Source: Terriglobia bacterium | Lineage (GTDB): Bacteria > Acidobacteriota > Terriglobia > Bryobacterales > Bryobacteraceae | Direction: 5' to 3' | Assembly (NCBI GenBank): GCA_021325235.1 | Contig: JAJPHN010000006.1 | Coordinates: forward strand, 62,001-126,000 | DNA length: 64,000 nucleotides | Shown: piece by piece, positions 55,676 through 64,000 of the stretch | How positions within the stretch are numbered: the stretch's first letter is position 1 | How the letters are laid out: each line of letters opens with the position of its first letter | Made by a program: the position numbers and the translations under genes | Notes under the pieces: generated by a model | Database searches by the model: none | The model's input: the letters and a program-made list of their open reading frames with translations, nothing else | What the model was told of the DNA's origin: nothing

Positions 55676-57028
55676 TTGTCTCTTGGCCAGCTTCAACTGA
55701 CGCTCGAACCCGAACGGCGGGTATTCGCGGTTCATGAACTGAACGCCGCGATTCAAAATCTCTTCGAATCCGAGTTCCGCAGCATCTTCGTCTCGGGCGA
55801 AATCTCGGGTTGTCGCCAGGCCTCGAGCGGCCACTACTACTTCGCGTTGAAAGACGAGCAGAGCCAGATCAAGTGCGTACTCTTTCGGGGCGCGGCTCGT
55901 TTCGCGCGCTTCAAGCCCCAGGAGGGACTGGCCGTCATCGCGCGCGGCAATCTCGAGGTCTACCAGGCACGCGGCGAATACCAGCTCATCATCGAAACGC
56001 TCGCGCCGCAAGGGGCCGGCGCGCTTCAGATTGCCTTCGAACAGCTCAAGAAGAAGCTCGCGGCCGAAGGTCTTTTCGAACCCTCGCGAAAACGTGCCCT
56101 GCCCAAACTGCCGCGCCGCATCGGCATCATCACTTCACCCTCCGGCGCCGTGATCCGCGACATGCTGCATGTGCTCGAACGCCGTTTCCGCGGCTTGCAC
56201 ATTCGTCTTTTCCCGGCTCAGGTGCAAGGCGAAGGGGCCATCGAACAGGTCTGCGCCGGGCTGCATTATTTTAGCCGCACGGACTGGGCGGAAGTTCTCA
56301 TACTTGCCCGCGGCGGCGGCTCGCTCGAAGATCTGTGGACCTTCAATGAAGAAGCCGTTGCGCGCGCGATTGCGGCTTCGAGTGTGCCCATTATATCCGC
56401 TATTGGCCATGAGACTGATTTCACCATCGCCGACTTCGTCGCCGATCACCGCGCGCCGACTCCTTCCGCCGCGGCCGAGATCGTCATCTGCACCAGCGCG
56501 AGTCTCGCCGATCAGGTCTCCACGTGCCGCGGCAAGCTCGTGCAGGCCATGCGCTACCGCCTGCTCCGGGCTGCGCGCGATCTGAACCAGCGCGGCATTG
56601 AACGCGCCGAACGCCTCACGCTTCGCCATCTGCGCGAAGCTTCGCAGAAGACCGACGATCTCGATGCGCGCCTTCATGCCGCCCTGCGCACGCGCCTCGA
56701 ACAACACCGCCGAATTCTGAAGCACCTCGACGATCGCCTCCAACGCTCGAACCTGCAATTGCGTTTTGCCCAGATCCGGCATCGCGCTGAGTTACTGAAT
56801 GAACGGCTCCGGAAAGCAACCGAACGAAAACTGTGGAACGCGCGAGCCCGCGAACAGAAGGCCGGACTGCATCTCCAGCAACTGAGCCCGCTGGCGATCC
56901 TCGAGCGCGGCTATGCCATCGTCGAAAAGCCCGACGGCACCATCGTCCGTTCTTCTGCCCAGACCACTCCCGGCGACGAGATCCACGTGCGGGTGCATGA
57001 AGGCGACCTGCGCGCTGAGGTTCTGTAA
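55676..57028 (+). CDS. xseA: Exodeoxyribonuclease VII large subunit
   Basis: This 450-residue protein degrades single-stranded DNA bidirectionally with XseB. An N-terminal OB fold (IFVSGEISGCRQASSGHYYF) is followed by the catalytic domain with ILARGGGSLEDLWTFNEE and the SAIGHETDFTIADFVADHRAPTP-type segment, then a coiled-coil C-terminus and GYAIVEKPDGTIV. TTG 55676 is the first usable start after the previous gene; no better ribosome site was found. xseB is not in the window. Confidence 0.92.
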   Translation: MSLGQLQLTLEPERRVFAVHELNAAIQNLFESEFRSIFVSGEISGCRQASSGHYYFALKDEQSQIKCVLFRGAARFARFKPQEGLAVIARGNLEVYQARGEYQLIIETLAPQGAGALQIAFEQLKKKLAAEGLFEPSRKRALPKLPRRIGIITSPSGAVIRDMLHVLERRFRGLHIRLFPAQVQGEGAIEQVCAGLHYFSRTDWAEVLILARGGGSLEDLWTFNEEAVARAIAASSVPIISAIGHETDFTIADFVADHRAPTPSAAAEIVICTSASLADQVSTCRGKLVQAMRYRLLRAARDLNQRGIERAERLTLRHLREASQKTDDLDARLHAALRTRLEQHRRILKHLDDRLQRSNLQLRFAQIRHRAELLNERLRKATERKLWNARAREQKAGLHLQQLSPLAILERGYAIVEKPDGTIVRSSAQTTPGDEIHVRVHEGDLRAEVL

Positions 57029-57128
57029 CATCGCGCAGCCAGGGATTGCCACGCGCCTATGATGGAGGAACGGTATTCGCCGGCGGCAAACGCAGCGCCT
57101 CCGTCAGATGCCGCATTCAATAGAATCT

Positions 57129-57536
57129 ATGGTTACTATTCAGGCTGAATATCAGGGAGAGCTTCACTGCAAGGCAGTGCACGGACCTTCCGGCGCCGAA
57201 CTCAATACCGATGCTCCCGTCGATAATCAGGGGCGCGGCGAAACGTTTTCTCCTACCGACCTTGTTGCCACCGCGCTTGGCACCTGCATGCTGACGGTCA
57301 TGGGCATTCTGGCTCGAACGCTCGCAATCGATATCAGCGGCTCCCGCGTCAGCGTCGAAAAGGAGATGACCAGCAGAGCTCCGAGAAGGATTCAAAGTTT
57401 GAAAGTCAGGATTCATGTTCCCCACGCGCTCAGCCCGGAGAACAAGCAGAAGCTGGAGCGCGCCGCACATGCATGCCCGGTGCACAAAAGTCTGCACCCG
57501 GACATTCAGATGCCTGTGGAATTTACCTGGGGTTGA
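57129..57536 (+). CDS. OsmC/Ohr family protein
   Basis: This 135-residue protein has the OsmC fold: SPTDLVATALGTCMLTVMGI with the first reactive cysteine and ERAAHACPVHKSLHPDI with the second. The two cysteines reduce organic hydroperoxides. ATG 57129 (MVTIQAEYQGEL) matches the family N-terminus; a further ATG at 57108 is possible. A tRNA gene on the opposite strand follows. Confidence 0.88.
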   Translation: MVTIQAEYQGELHCKAVHGPSGAELNTDAPVDNQGRGETFSPTDLVATALGTCMLTVMGILARTLAIDISGSRVSVEKEMTSRAPRRIQSLKVRIHVPHALSPENKQKLERAAHACPVHKSLHPDIQMPVEFTWG

Positions 57537-57552
57537 ACAGGGCGGAATTAAC

Positions 57553-57626
57553 TGGCTGGGAGGCAGGGACTCGAACCCCGATACGCAGATCCAGAGTCTG
57601 CAGTCTTACCATTAGACGACCTCCCA
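57553..57626 (-). tRNA. tRNA-Gln (anticodon CUG), CCA encoded
   Basis: A cloverleaf reads 5'->3' on the minus strand: acceptor TGGGAGG (57626-57620) pairs with CCTCCCA, the anticodon stem is GCAGA/TCTGC with loop CTCTGGA (anticodon CTG), and the T-loop is GGTTCGAGTCC-like. The discriminator G is at 57556 and the 3' CCA at 57555-57553 is encoded. It decodes CAG. Confidence 0.95.
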
Positions 57627-57642
57627 GCAAGGTCCATAGGGC

Positions 57643-57670
57643 AGTATAACAAGCGGTCGAAAACGGCAAA
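57643..57670 (-). promoter_or_regulatory. Predicted promoter of tRNA-Gln
   Basis: TATACT (57648-57643, minus strand) lies 16 bases before the tRNA 5' end. TTTGCC (57670-57665) is 16 bp farther up as the -35-like element. The pair sits between the HD gene end and the tRNA. Confidence 0.6.
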
Positions 57671-57675
57671 ATCGA

Positions 57676-58980
57676 TCAACGCCGCCGTCCGGCAGCGGCG
57701 CCGAGCTGAGCCTGCACGGTATGCAGGTCGATATAACTCTGATCGCCGCCGATGCCGGAACTTTCGAGGGCGGCCACGCAGTCGGGGTCAAATTGCTCCG
57801 GCGTTTTTGACCGGATCAGCTGCAGCACGACCTCGCGCGCCATTCCCTCGCGGTAAGGGCGCTTGGCCATCAGAGCGTCGAACACATCAGCCACAATCAG
57901 AATGCGCGCTTCGATGGAAAGCTGATCTGCGGTCAGCCCGCGATAATAGCCGGTTCCGTTCAGTCTTTCATGATGCGATGCCGCGACCTCGCTTAATTCG
58001 CCGAAACCGCGAATGGAATTTAGAATGCGGTAGGTGTGAGCTGGATGCGCGTGAACAGTTTGCCATTCAGCTCGGGTTAATTCGGTCGATTTTTGCAGGA
58101 TTTCGTTCGGAATAGCCATTTTGCCGATGTCGTGCAGCAGGGCCGCATGCCGCACGAAGAGAACGCGGGAATTGTCGAGCCCGAGTTTCCGAGCGATCGC
58201 AACAGCTGCATTGGCCACGCCGTTCGAATGATAGAATGTGAAAGGCGACTTGGCATCGACGATTGTGGCGAACGCCTGGCAGATGGCGTCGAGGGTAGCG
58301 TCGCTGTCGGAAACCACCGTGGGATGCGGCTCCAGAGATACCGCCTGGGCGAGCAGCTTCGGTTCCTCAAGTCCTTTCCAGAGCCGGCCGCGTTTCTCAA
58401 GCGATCGGGCAGCCTTCACCACGGTGGGATCGAACCAGAGGCCGGTGTTTTCGACCAGAACGCGCATGGCGGGTTCGGGCCCGAACGTTATGGCGAACAT
58501 GTCCAGGGTCTGTGCGGCGAGAATAATGCGCGAGGCGATGGGGATTTGGTCCCGGGCGAGCCCCTGGGCGTTACCCTGGCCATTCCAGCGTTCTGAGATG
58601 CAGGCAATGCTCTGCGCCGTCTGTTCCGGCAACCGCATGAGGCGGGCCAGCGTACCGCCGCGCTCGCAGCGGATCGCGAAAATGTCCCGGCGGTTCTCTC
58701 CGGCGGGATTCACGGTCCAGCCGGCGTCTTTGAGCAGCAGCGCGTAGTAAAGATGATTCTGCTGCTCGGTCCCCAATCGCAGTTCTGCGGCAAGGCGCAT
58801 GCCTAGAATGCAGGTGCGGACAGAATGCCAGGGAGGCGATCCGGAGCCGAAATCGAGCGCCTGGGACAGAGCCGACACGATCTCGGCTACGCGCAAAGTC
58901 GGAGGGTCAGCGGGTTCCGGAGACTGGCTCGCCTTTCCCTTGTCTGAAGATCGGGAACGCTTGCCTTTTTCCGAGCTCAT
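57676..58980 (-). CDS. HD-GYP-like metal-dependent phosphohydrolase with a degenerate front domain
   Basis: The 434-residue protein has a basic N-terminus, a first HD-like domain lacking the HD pair (LLLKDAGWTVN, SERWNGQGNAQGL), and a second intact one with VRHAALLHDIGKMAIPN, HHERLNGTGYYRGLTADQL and IVADVFDALMAKRPYR. The family signature normally reads HHExxDGxGYP; here GYP is replaced by GYY. HD-GYP enzymes hydrolyse cyclic di-GMP. The variation leaves the substrate open. No signal peptide is present. Confidence 0.85.
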   Translation of the reverse strand: MSSEKGKRSRSSDKGKASQSPEPADPPTLRVAEIVSALSQALDFGSGSPPWHSVRTCILGMRLAAELRLGTEQQNHLYYALLLKDAGWTVNPAGENRRDIFAIRCERGGTLARLMRLPEQTAQSIACISERWNGQGNAQGLARDQIPIASRIILAAQTLDMFAITFGPEPAMRVLVENTGLWFDPTVVKAARSLEKRGRLWKGLEEPKLLAQAVSLEPHPTVVSDSDATLDAICQAFATIVDAKSPFTFYHSNGVANAAVAIARKLGLDNSRVLFVRHAALLHDIGKMAIPNEILQKSTELTRAEWQTVHAHPAHTYRILNSIRGFGELSEVAASHHERLNGTGYYRGLTADQLSIEARILIVADVFDALMAKRPYREGMAREVVLQLIRSKTPEQFDPDCVAALESSGIGGDQSYIDLHTVQAQLGAAAGRRR

Positions 58981-59046
58981 AAGTAAGCCTCAACAGACAC
59001 ACGTCGAGCGGGTGAGCGGGCGTGGTCGAAAAAACTGGTGGCCGGT

Positions 59047-59664
59047 TTACCTGTCCATACTCGGGAGCGCAATGGCTATGCCTTTGAGTCCCCGAATGTT
59101 GAGAAACAGGTGGAGGTCTTCGGCCGGGTTGTAGTCCAGACAGAATTCCCCGCTCGGAGCGGCTTCGGTCTTGCGGATCTGTTCCCCTCTACGCAGCAGA
59201 ACAACATCGATACCGTCGGCCATCTCCGAAGGATTTTCGTTATTGATGATCTGACCGGTCAGGTAAACGCATTTGCGCGCCGAATCCGGCTCAAGCCGGA
59301 GATCGATAGTGAACGGTCCCGATTGGTGGAGGAGCTGACGGGCGGTCTGAACAGCCGCTCGCACGGCAACCGGCGAGGGCTGCAGAAAACTGTCGAAAAC
59401 GAGCCGTGCCAGATCCGCCCACTCGAGCAGCCGTGATGCGGGCTTTTCTATCCGATACGCACTCTTGACCGCTGTTACCGCCTCTCCGGGCGGTTCAAAG
59501 CCGTTTTCGCGCCGGCCAACCTCGACCACGCCCCGCCAGAACGACGAACTCGTGGCGCACTGCTGACAACCGCTTTCAAGATGCTGCTCGATCGCGGTTT
59601 TTCGCTCAGACGACACGAGACCCCGGGCGAAATCAACCCAGTCGGCGGACGAAAAGTGCTGCAT
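59047..59664 (-). CDS. Putative zinc-finger anti-sigma-like protein without a sigma partner
   Basis: This 205-residue product has an N-terminal helical start (ADWVDFARGLVSSERKTAIE) and HLESGCQQC, a variant of the H-x3-C-x2-C zinc motif (here x4). A helical region and a C-terminal beta-rich domain (about 120-200) follow. No membrane helix is visible. ATG 59664 follows AGGA, whereas the TTG at 59706 lacks a site. The usual sigma gene is not adjacent. It may be a soluble regulator. Confidence 0.6.
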   Translation of the reverse strand: MQHFSSADWVDFARGLVSSERKTAIEQHLESGCQQCATSSSFWRGVVEVGRRENGFEPPGEAVTAVKSAYRIEKPASRLLEWADLARLVFDSFLQPSPVAVRAAVQTARQLLHQSGPFTIDLRLEPDSARKCVYLTGQIINNENPSEMADGIDVVLLRRGEQIRKTEAAPSGEFCLDYNPAEDLHLFLNIRGLKGIAIALPSMDR

Positions 59665-59769
59665 GAGAGATTCCTGGTCTTTCCGGTCGCTGCCCAGCGA
59701 CTTCAACTCATAAGGAAACGCCGGGAATCAAAAAATACAATTTCCCGATGCTTCAGGGGTAGCCCTGCC

Positions 59770-60519
59770 TCAGGCTGTTTGTCGTGATGCGGCGATATCG
59801 CTCTCCACATCGATCACGGGATTGTACGTCAAAATGCGGCCGCAGCTTTCGCATTGCATGATTTTGTCACCTTTTCGCAGGTCCTGAAAGAACTGCGGCC
59901 GGAGAGCAATCTGGCAGGCACCGCAGCGACCTTCGGTGGCATCCGCGATAGGGGTGTTTTTCGTTTTTTTTCGAATTCGCTCGTAGGTGTCGTAAAAGGA
60001 AGGCGTCATCTGGGCAGCGATGCCCTTGCGCTCCTCGCCTTTGGCGGCGAGTTCTGCCCGGTCAGCCGCGGTGCGCGAGCGGGCGCTTTCTTTCTCGCGC
60101 TCCACATGCTGCTGCTCTTCTTTCAGAGCATCCTGCGCGGCTTTCACATTCTTCTCCAGCGGTTCGGATTGCTCCATCAAGTCCAAAATGCGGTCTTCGG
60201 CCTTACGAACCTCGCCCTCGGCGTAGGCGATTTCATTCTGAAAAGCTTTGTATTGCTCGTTGGTTTTAGCGCCGAGCATCTGCTCTTTAAGCTTGGAGAC
60301 TTTCTGCTGGTGCACTTGGATGTCGCCTTCCAGCTTCTTGCGGTCGCGCTGGTTGGCGGCTAACGCGGCCTGGTCGGCTTCGAGCCGGCGCTTATGCGAT
60401 TCGAGTTTCCGTTCGATTTCCGCGATGTGTTTGGGAAGACGGGCGATTTCGTCTTCGAGGCTCGCGAGCTTACGGTCCAGCGCCTGAAGCCGCAGCGCGA
60501 GAGCGAGATCCTGCAGCAT
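59770..60519 (-). CDS. Coiled-coil protein with C4-type zinc ribbon (DUF164/CdsZ-like)
   Basis: This 249-residue soluble protein starts with about 180 residues of heptad-repeat coiled coil (LEDEIARLPKHIAEIERKLE and more) and ends in a zinc ribbon built from CGACQIALR and CESCGRILTY. The family is widespread in Gram-negative bacteria; a role in nucleic-acid binding is proposed but not proven. Length and domain order match the family. Confidence 0.85.
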   Translation of the reverse strand: MLQDLALALRLQALDRKLASLEDEIARLPKHIAEIERKLESHKRRLEADQAALAANQRDRKKLEGDIQVHQQKVSKLKEQMLGAKTNEQYKAFQNEIAYAEGEVRKAEDRILDLMEQSEPLEKNVKAAQDALKEEQQHVEREKESARSRTAADRAELAAKGEERKGIAAQMTPSFYDTYERIRKKTKNTPIADATEGRCGACQIALRPQFFQDLRKGDKIMQCESCGRILTYNPVIDVESDIAASRQTA

Positions 60520-60544
60520 GAATAACCGGATTCTAACACGCGTC

Positions 60545-61954
60545 TCAGCGCTGCCCGCCGCTTCCTCCGTAGCGCTCGAAGAAGTGGGCGATGGTGCGAA
60601 TGCCGTCGTAGAAATTGCTCAAACGATACTTTTCGTTGGGCGAGTGCAGCCCGTCGTCGGGCAGTCCAAAGCCCATCAGAACGGTCGGAATGCCGAGGTG
60701 TTTGGCAAATTCGCCCACAATTGGAATCGAGCCGCCGCTGCGAATGAAAACGGTCGGTTTGCCGAGCATCTCCTGGAAAGCCTGGGCAGCGACGTGGATG
60801 GCGGGGTGATCCGGATTCACGGAAATCGCGGGCCCGGCGCTCAGAACACGAATTTCGGTCGAAATCCCTCGCGGCGTGTTTTGGCGAACCCAATCCTTCA
60901 CCGAAGCAAGTATGCTGTCCGGATTCTGGTTGGGAACAAGGCGCAGGCTGACCTTGGCGACCGCTCTGGCCGGAATTACGGTTTTTGCGCCGGCTCCGGT
61001 AAAACCGCCCGCGATGCCATGGACTTCAAAGGTCGGCCGAGCCCAGATCCGTGCCAGGACTGGCTGCTCCGGTTCGCCCGTCAACGCACTGGAGCCGACT
61101 TCCTGCTTCAGAAATTCTTCTTCGGAGAACGGCAGCCGGCGCCAGCTTTCGAGTTCCGCCGCGGCGGGTGCAGCCACATCGTCGTATATGCCGGGAATCT
61201 GTATGTGGCCGTTTGCATCTTTGGCTTTGGCCAGCAGTTCAATCAAGCCATAGACAGCATTCGGAGCGGCACCCCCATACATGCCGGAATGCAGATCGCG
61301 AGCCGGGCCAGCCGCCTCGATTTCCAGATACATGAGGCCACGCAGGCCGATGCAGAGCGTGGGAACTCCATCTGCAAACAGCTCGGTATCGGAGACGAGC
61401 GCAACGTCGGCCGCGAGCTTCTCCTTGTGCGCTGGGACGTATTTCGAGATCGATTCGCCGCCCACCTCTTCTTCGCCCTCGATCAGAAATTTCACATTGA
61501 GCGGCAGTTTGCCGCCGTTTTCGGCGCGCAGAGCCTCGACCGCTTTGATGTGCATGTACATCTGGCCCTTGTCGTCGCAGGCGCCGCGCGCGTAGATGTT
61601 GCCGTCGCGAAGAGAAGGCTCAAACGGCGGAGTCTTCCAGAGTTCGAGCGGGTCCGGCGGTTGCACATCGTAGTGTCCATAGCAGAGCACAGTGGGCTTG
61701 CCGGGAGCATGCAGCCAGTCGGCATAGACGAGCGGATGCTTGTCCGTTTCAATCACTTCGACATGCTCCATCCCGGCACTTTCGAGAGCGCTTGCGACGA
61801 ACTGTGCCGCCCGCGCGACATCGGCCTTGTGCTCTGGAAGCGTGCTGATGCTCGGTATGCGAAGGAAATCAAAGAGCTCGTCGAGAAAGCGCGACTGATT
61901 TTCAGAAACGAAGCGATCGACTGTGGCGGGCAATGGTCCGAAACCTCGCTTCAA
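60545..61954 (-). CDS. M20-family metallodipeptidase
   Basis: This 469-residue zinc peptidase has its metal ligands in YGHYDVQPP (H and D), ARGACDDKGQM (D), EGEEEVGG (general base and metal glutamates) and VSDTEL (D). A lid/dimerisation domain lies between about 205 and 355. These enzymes hydrolyse dipeptides or short acylated amino acids. The TTG start at 61954 gives FLDELFDFLRIPSIST, the usual family N-terminus; no ribosome site is evident. It is 24 bp after metX in the same direction. Confidence 0.9.
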   Translation of the reverse strand: MKRGFGPLPATVDRFVSENQSRFLDELFDFLRIPSISTLPEHKADVARAAQFVASALESAGMEHVEVIETDKHPLVYADWLHAPGKPTVLCYGHYDVQPPDPLELWKTPPFEPSLRDGNIYARGACDDKGQMYMHIKAVEALRAENGGKLPLNVKFLIEGEEEVGGESISKYVPAHKEKLAADVALVSDTELFADGVPTLCIGLRGLMYLEIEAAGPARDLHSGMYGGAAPNAVYGLIELLAKAKDANGHIQIPGIYDDVAAPAAAELESWRRLPFSEEEFLKQEVGSSALTGEPEQPVLARIWARPTFEVHGIAGGFTGAGAKTVIPARAVAKVSLRLVPNQNPDSILASVKDWVRQNTPRGISTEIRVLSAGPAISVNPDHPAIHVAAQAFQEMLGKPTVFIRSGGSIPIVGEFAKHLGIPTVLMGFGLPDDGLHSPNEKYRLSNFYDGIRTIAHFFERYGGSGGQR

Positions 61955-61978
61955 GTATACGGAGCGATGCTGATCGGC

Positions 61979-63745
61979 TTAACGGCCGGCGCGAATCGAA
62001 AAAACAGCGACTTCGGCGAGCAGATTGGCTCCGCTGCGCACCTCGCGCTTACCGCGAAAGAACGCCTGTCGCTCAATAATCCAGTTCTCTTTGCGGCAGA
62101 GACCGATGAAGTCCTTAATGGTTAAGAAATGGAGGTTGGGCGATTCGTGCCACTCGTGCGGAAAAAGCCGGGTGCGCGGAGCACGGCCGCTGAGCAGATG
62201 AGAAACCCGCGTGGTCCAATGGCCGAAGTTCGGGAACGCGATGATGGCGCGCTTGCCTACCCGCAGCATTTCGCGGAGCACGGCAAGTGGATAGCGAGTC
62301 TCCTGCAGAGTCTGGCTCAGGATGACGAAATCAAAGGTCTGATCGGGGTAATCGGCTAGCCCGTGGTCAATATCGCTTTGATAGGCAGAGACGCCACGCG
62401 CAATGGCCCGGCCGACCTTAGCCGGATCGATCTCGACACCGCGTGCATCGACCTGCTTTTGGGCGCGCAACGCGGCCAGAAGCTCGCCTTCGCCACAACC
62501 CAGATCGAGCACACGCGAGCCCGGCTCGACCAGATCGGCGATCATGGCGTAGTCCGGGCGTGTGCTCAGGGCGAGATTCACCGGTTCAGACGCTTCGGGA
62601 CGCCGCGGCTGAGCCTGGTCCCTCTCCGAGCTGACTCTGGCCAGAAAGCCTGCGATCATTTCGCTCTGCTCTTTCGTCTCGAGCAGGAAGGCATCGTGTC
62701 CGTACTGCGAGGTGAGTTCGCAGAAAGCCACGTCGATGTTGCGGCTGCGCAGAGCGGCTACCGTTTCAAGCGACTGATACGTGGGGTACAGCCAATCGGA
62801 GGTGAAGCTCAGGACGAGAAAGCGCGTGTCGGGACAATTGAACGCCGACGCAAGCGAAGGACGGCCGGCCGAAAGATCGAAATAATCCATCGCCTTCGTG
62901 ATGTAGAGATACGAATTGGCATCGAAGCGATTGACGAACTGGCTGCCGCGATAGCGTAGATAACTCTCAACCTCGAAATCGACCGAAAAATCGAAGCCAA
63001 ACGCGTCCTTATCACGCAGACGGCGGCCGAATTTCTGGCGCATGGAGGCATCGCTCATGTAAGTGATGTGCCCGACCATGCGAGCGACCGCTAACCCACG
63101 CCGCGGCGGAGGACCGTCGTAATAGTTGCCTTCGTTCCAATCCGGGTCGGACATAACGGCCTGACGTCCGACTTCGTTGAAGGCGATTTGCTGGGCGCTG
63201 TGGCGCGAAGTGGCAGCAATCGGAATAGCGGCTGCGACCATCTCGGGATACGAAACCGTCCATTCGAGCGCCTGCATTCCGCCCATCGAACCACCCGCGA
63301 CGGCCAGCAGGCGGCTGATGCCCAGATGCTCGATCAGCAATTTTTGCAAGCGCACCATGTCGCTGATGGTGATCACCGGGAAATTCATCGCGTATGGCCT
63401 GCCGGTGGCGGGATCGAGCGAGCCCGGGCCGGTTGTTCCGCGGCAGCCGCCGAGCACGTTGCTCGAGATGACGAAGTAGCGATCCGTATCAAACGCGCGA
63501 CCAGGGCCGATCATCTCCGACCACCAACCGGGCTGCCCGTTTTCCTTGCTGACGCCCGCCGCATGCGCATCGCCCGAGAAAGCGTGCAACACCAGAATGG
63601 CGTTCGAAGCCGAGGCGTTTAACGTGCCGTATGTCTCATAGGCGACCTGCACGTCATGCAGCACCACACCGCAGTCGAGAGCAAGGGCGGGGAAGGCCGC
63701 AAACTGAGTTTCGACTAAGAATTCGGTCTCGGTCGAGGCAGGCAT
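61979..63745 (-). CDS. metX: MetX-MetW fusion: homoserine O-acyltransferase with C-terminal methyltransferase-like MetW domain
   Basis: This 588-residue protein is a fusion. Residues 1-372 form MetX, an alpha/beta-hydrolase that acylates homoserine for methionine synthesis, with the nucleophile S153 in GGSMGG, D317 in SDWLYP and H350 in YGHDAF. Residues 393-588 form MetW, a class I methyltransferase fold with [10 protein letters not shown] at 413-422. In other bacteria MetW is a separate gene next to metX and activates MetX. A short linker joins the two here. The ATG start lacks a clear ribosome site. Confidence 0.93.
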   Translation of the reverse strand: MPASTETEFLVETQFAAFPALALDCGVVLHDVQVAYETYGTLNASASNAILVLHAFSGDAHAAGVSKENGQPGWWSEMIGPGRAFDTDRYFVISSNVLGGCRGTTGPGSLDPATGRPYAMNFPVITISDMVRLQKLLIEHLGISRLLAVAGGSMGGMQALEWTVSYPEMVAAAIPIAATSRHSAQQIAFNEVGRQAVMSDPDWNEGNYYDGPPPRRGLAVARMVGHITYMSDASMRQKFGRRLRDKDAFGFDFSVDFEVESYLRYRGSQFVNRFDANSYLYITKAMDYFDLSAGRPSLASAFNCPDTRFLVLSFTSDWLYPTYQSLETVAALRSRNIDVAFCELTSQYGHDAFLLETKEQSEMIAGFLARVSSERDQAQPRRPEASEPVNLALSTRPDYAMIADLVEPGSRVLDLGCGEGELLAALRAQKQVDARGVEIDPAKVGRAIARGVSAYQSDIDHGLADYPDQTFDFVILSQTLQETRYPLAVLREMLRVGKRAIIAFPNFGHWTTRVSHLLSGRAPRTRLFPHEWHESPNLHFLTIKDFIGLCRKENWIIERQAFFRGKREVRSGANLLAEVAVFSIRAGR

Positions 63746-63792
63746 TTAGAAAGAAAAGAAAGCGGGACTAATTTGCACGATAACATGTAGCG

Positions 63793-64000
63793 GTGAATAG
63801 TCCCGTACGTCTCCGGTTCATTGCGTTATCGGCTTTGCTGGCCTTCTCAGCATTTTCCGCGGATTCTCCGTACGCTTCGCTCTGGCTATATAACGGCACC
63901 TGGCGCATCACACGCAAGGACCAGAAGCCGGAAGAGCTGGTGAATCGCTGTGCTCAGTTTTCCAAATACTTTAGCTGCGAGCAGACAGTGAACGGGACGG
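63793..64000 (+). CDS. Secreted hypothetical protein (3' partial)
   Basis: An open frame from GTG 63793 runs off the right edge of the window (69 complete codons, no stop). It starts with a signal peptide (about 1-27, FIALSALLAFSAFSA) followed by SLWLYNGTWRITRKDQ, which resembles small exported proteins with a lipocalin-like start. Too little is visible to name the family. A TAACAT lies six bases before the GTG. Confidence 0.6.
   Translation, partial: MNSPVRLRFIALSALLAFSAFSADSPYASLWLYNGTWRITRKDQKPEELVNRCAQFSKYFSCEQTVNGT

Noticed and set aside
60518-62125. Open frame of 535 codons on the plus strand across the M20 and MetX-MetW genes
   Set aside because: It spans two well-supported minus-strand genes and their gap, and has no motif; it is a chance antisense frame.

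Overview
The window reads as a contiguous piece of an Acidobacteriota chromosome, most likely from the Solibacter/Bryobacter side of the phylum. This placement is an inference from gene content. The supporting content is an alternative complex III operon fused to an A2-type caa3 oxidase, an Oar-like TonB receptor with a carboxypeptidase-regulatory N-terminus, a secreted GH36/GH106 pair, a PEP-CTERM protein, and a MetX-MetW fusion. Genes are tightly packed, intergenic gaps are all under 300 bp, and overlapping start/stop codons are common. No rRNA, CRISPR array, prophage or insertion sequence was seen.

Region 1 (1-10.6 kb): the C-terminal bulk of a secreted M1 metallopeptidase; a DoxX-like membrane protein divergent from a MocR/PdxR-type regulator with a repeat-rich operator between them; an ECF sigma factor, zinc-finger anti-sigma and Spy-like periplasmic protein in one operon; an ABC-F ATPase; two unrecognised small genes; a DsbA-like thioredoxin protein. 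Region 2 (10.6-20.3 kb): an ArnT-like glycosyltransferase and a putative bicovalent FAD oxidoreductase followed by a clear terminator; a class II aldolase; a rhomboid protease with a zinc ribbon; a PEP-CTERM protein; a DUF255 thioredoxin-fold protein; a small recombinase-like protein whose end forms half of a bidirectional terminator; a FecR-domain secreted protein with aromatic and His-Phe-Ser-Ala-Pro repeats.

Region 3 (20.4-30.4 kb): a glycan-use cluster on the minus strand (GH106 rhamnosidase, GH36 galactosidase, Oar-like receptor), then a proline-rich membrane-anchored protein. Region 4 (30.5-33.4 kb): dusB-rnhA-nadD in an overlapping operon, then a DUF6869-like gene interrupted by a -1 frameshift.

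Region 5 (33.6-46.3 kb) is the centrepiece: twelve co-directional genes, actABCDEF, an unnamed membrane protein, sco and ctaCDEF. They encode a quinol:cytochrome c oxidoreductase, its copper chaperone and a cytochrome-c-fused heme-copper oxidase, so together they form a complete quinol-to-oxygen branch. A sigma-70-like promoter lies upstream of actA, followed immediately by two tandem palindromes 26 bp apart, which is a strong candidate for operon-wide control.

Region 6 (46.3-64 kb): tsaB overlapping a DUF5060-type glycosidase; ccmA-ccmB (heme export for cytochrome c maturation, serving the cytochromes of region 5) with an abutting regulatory-like membrane protein; a sugar isomerase-like protein; a phosphoesterase; a VOC protein; a GMC oxidoreductase with its small subunit; xseA; an OsmC protein; tRNA-Gln(CUG) with its promoter; an HD-GYP-like protein; an orphan zinc-finger protein; a coiled-coil zinc-ribbon protein; an M20 dipeptidase; a MetX-MetW fusion; and the start of a secreted protein cut by the window edge.
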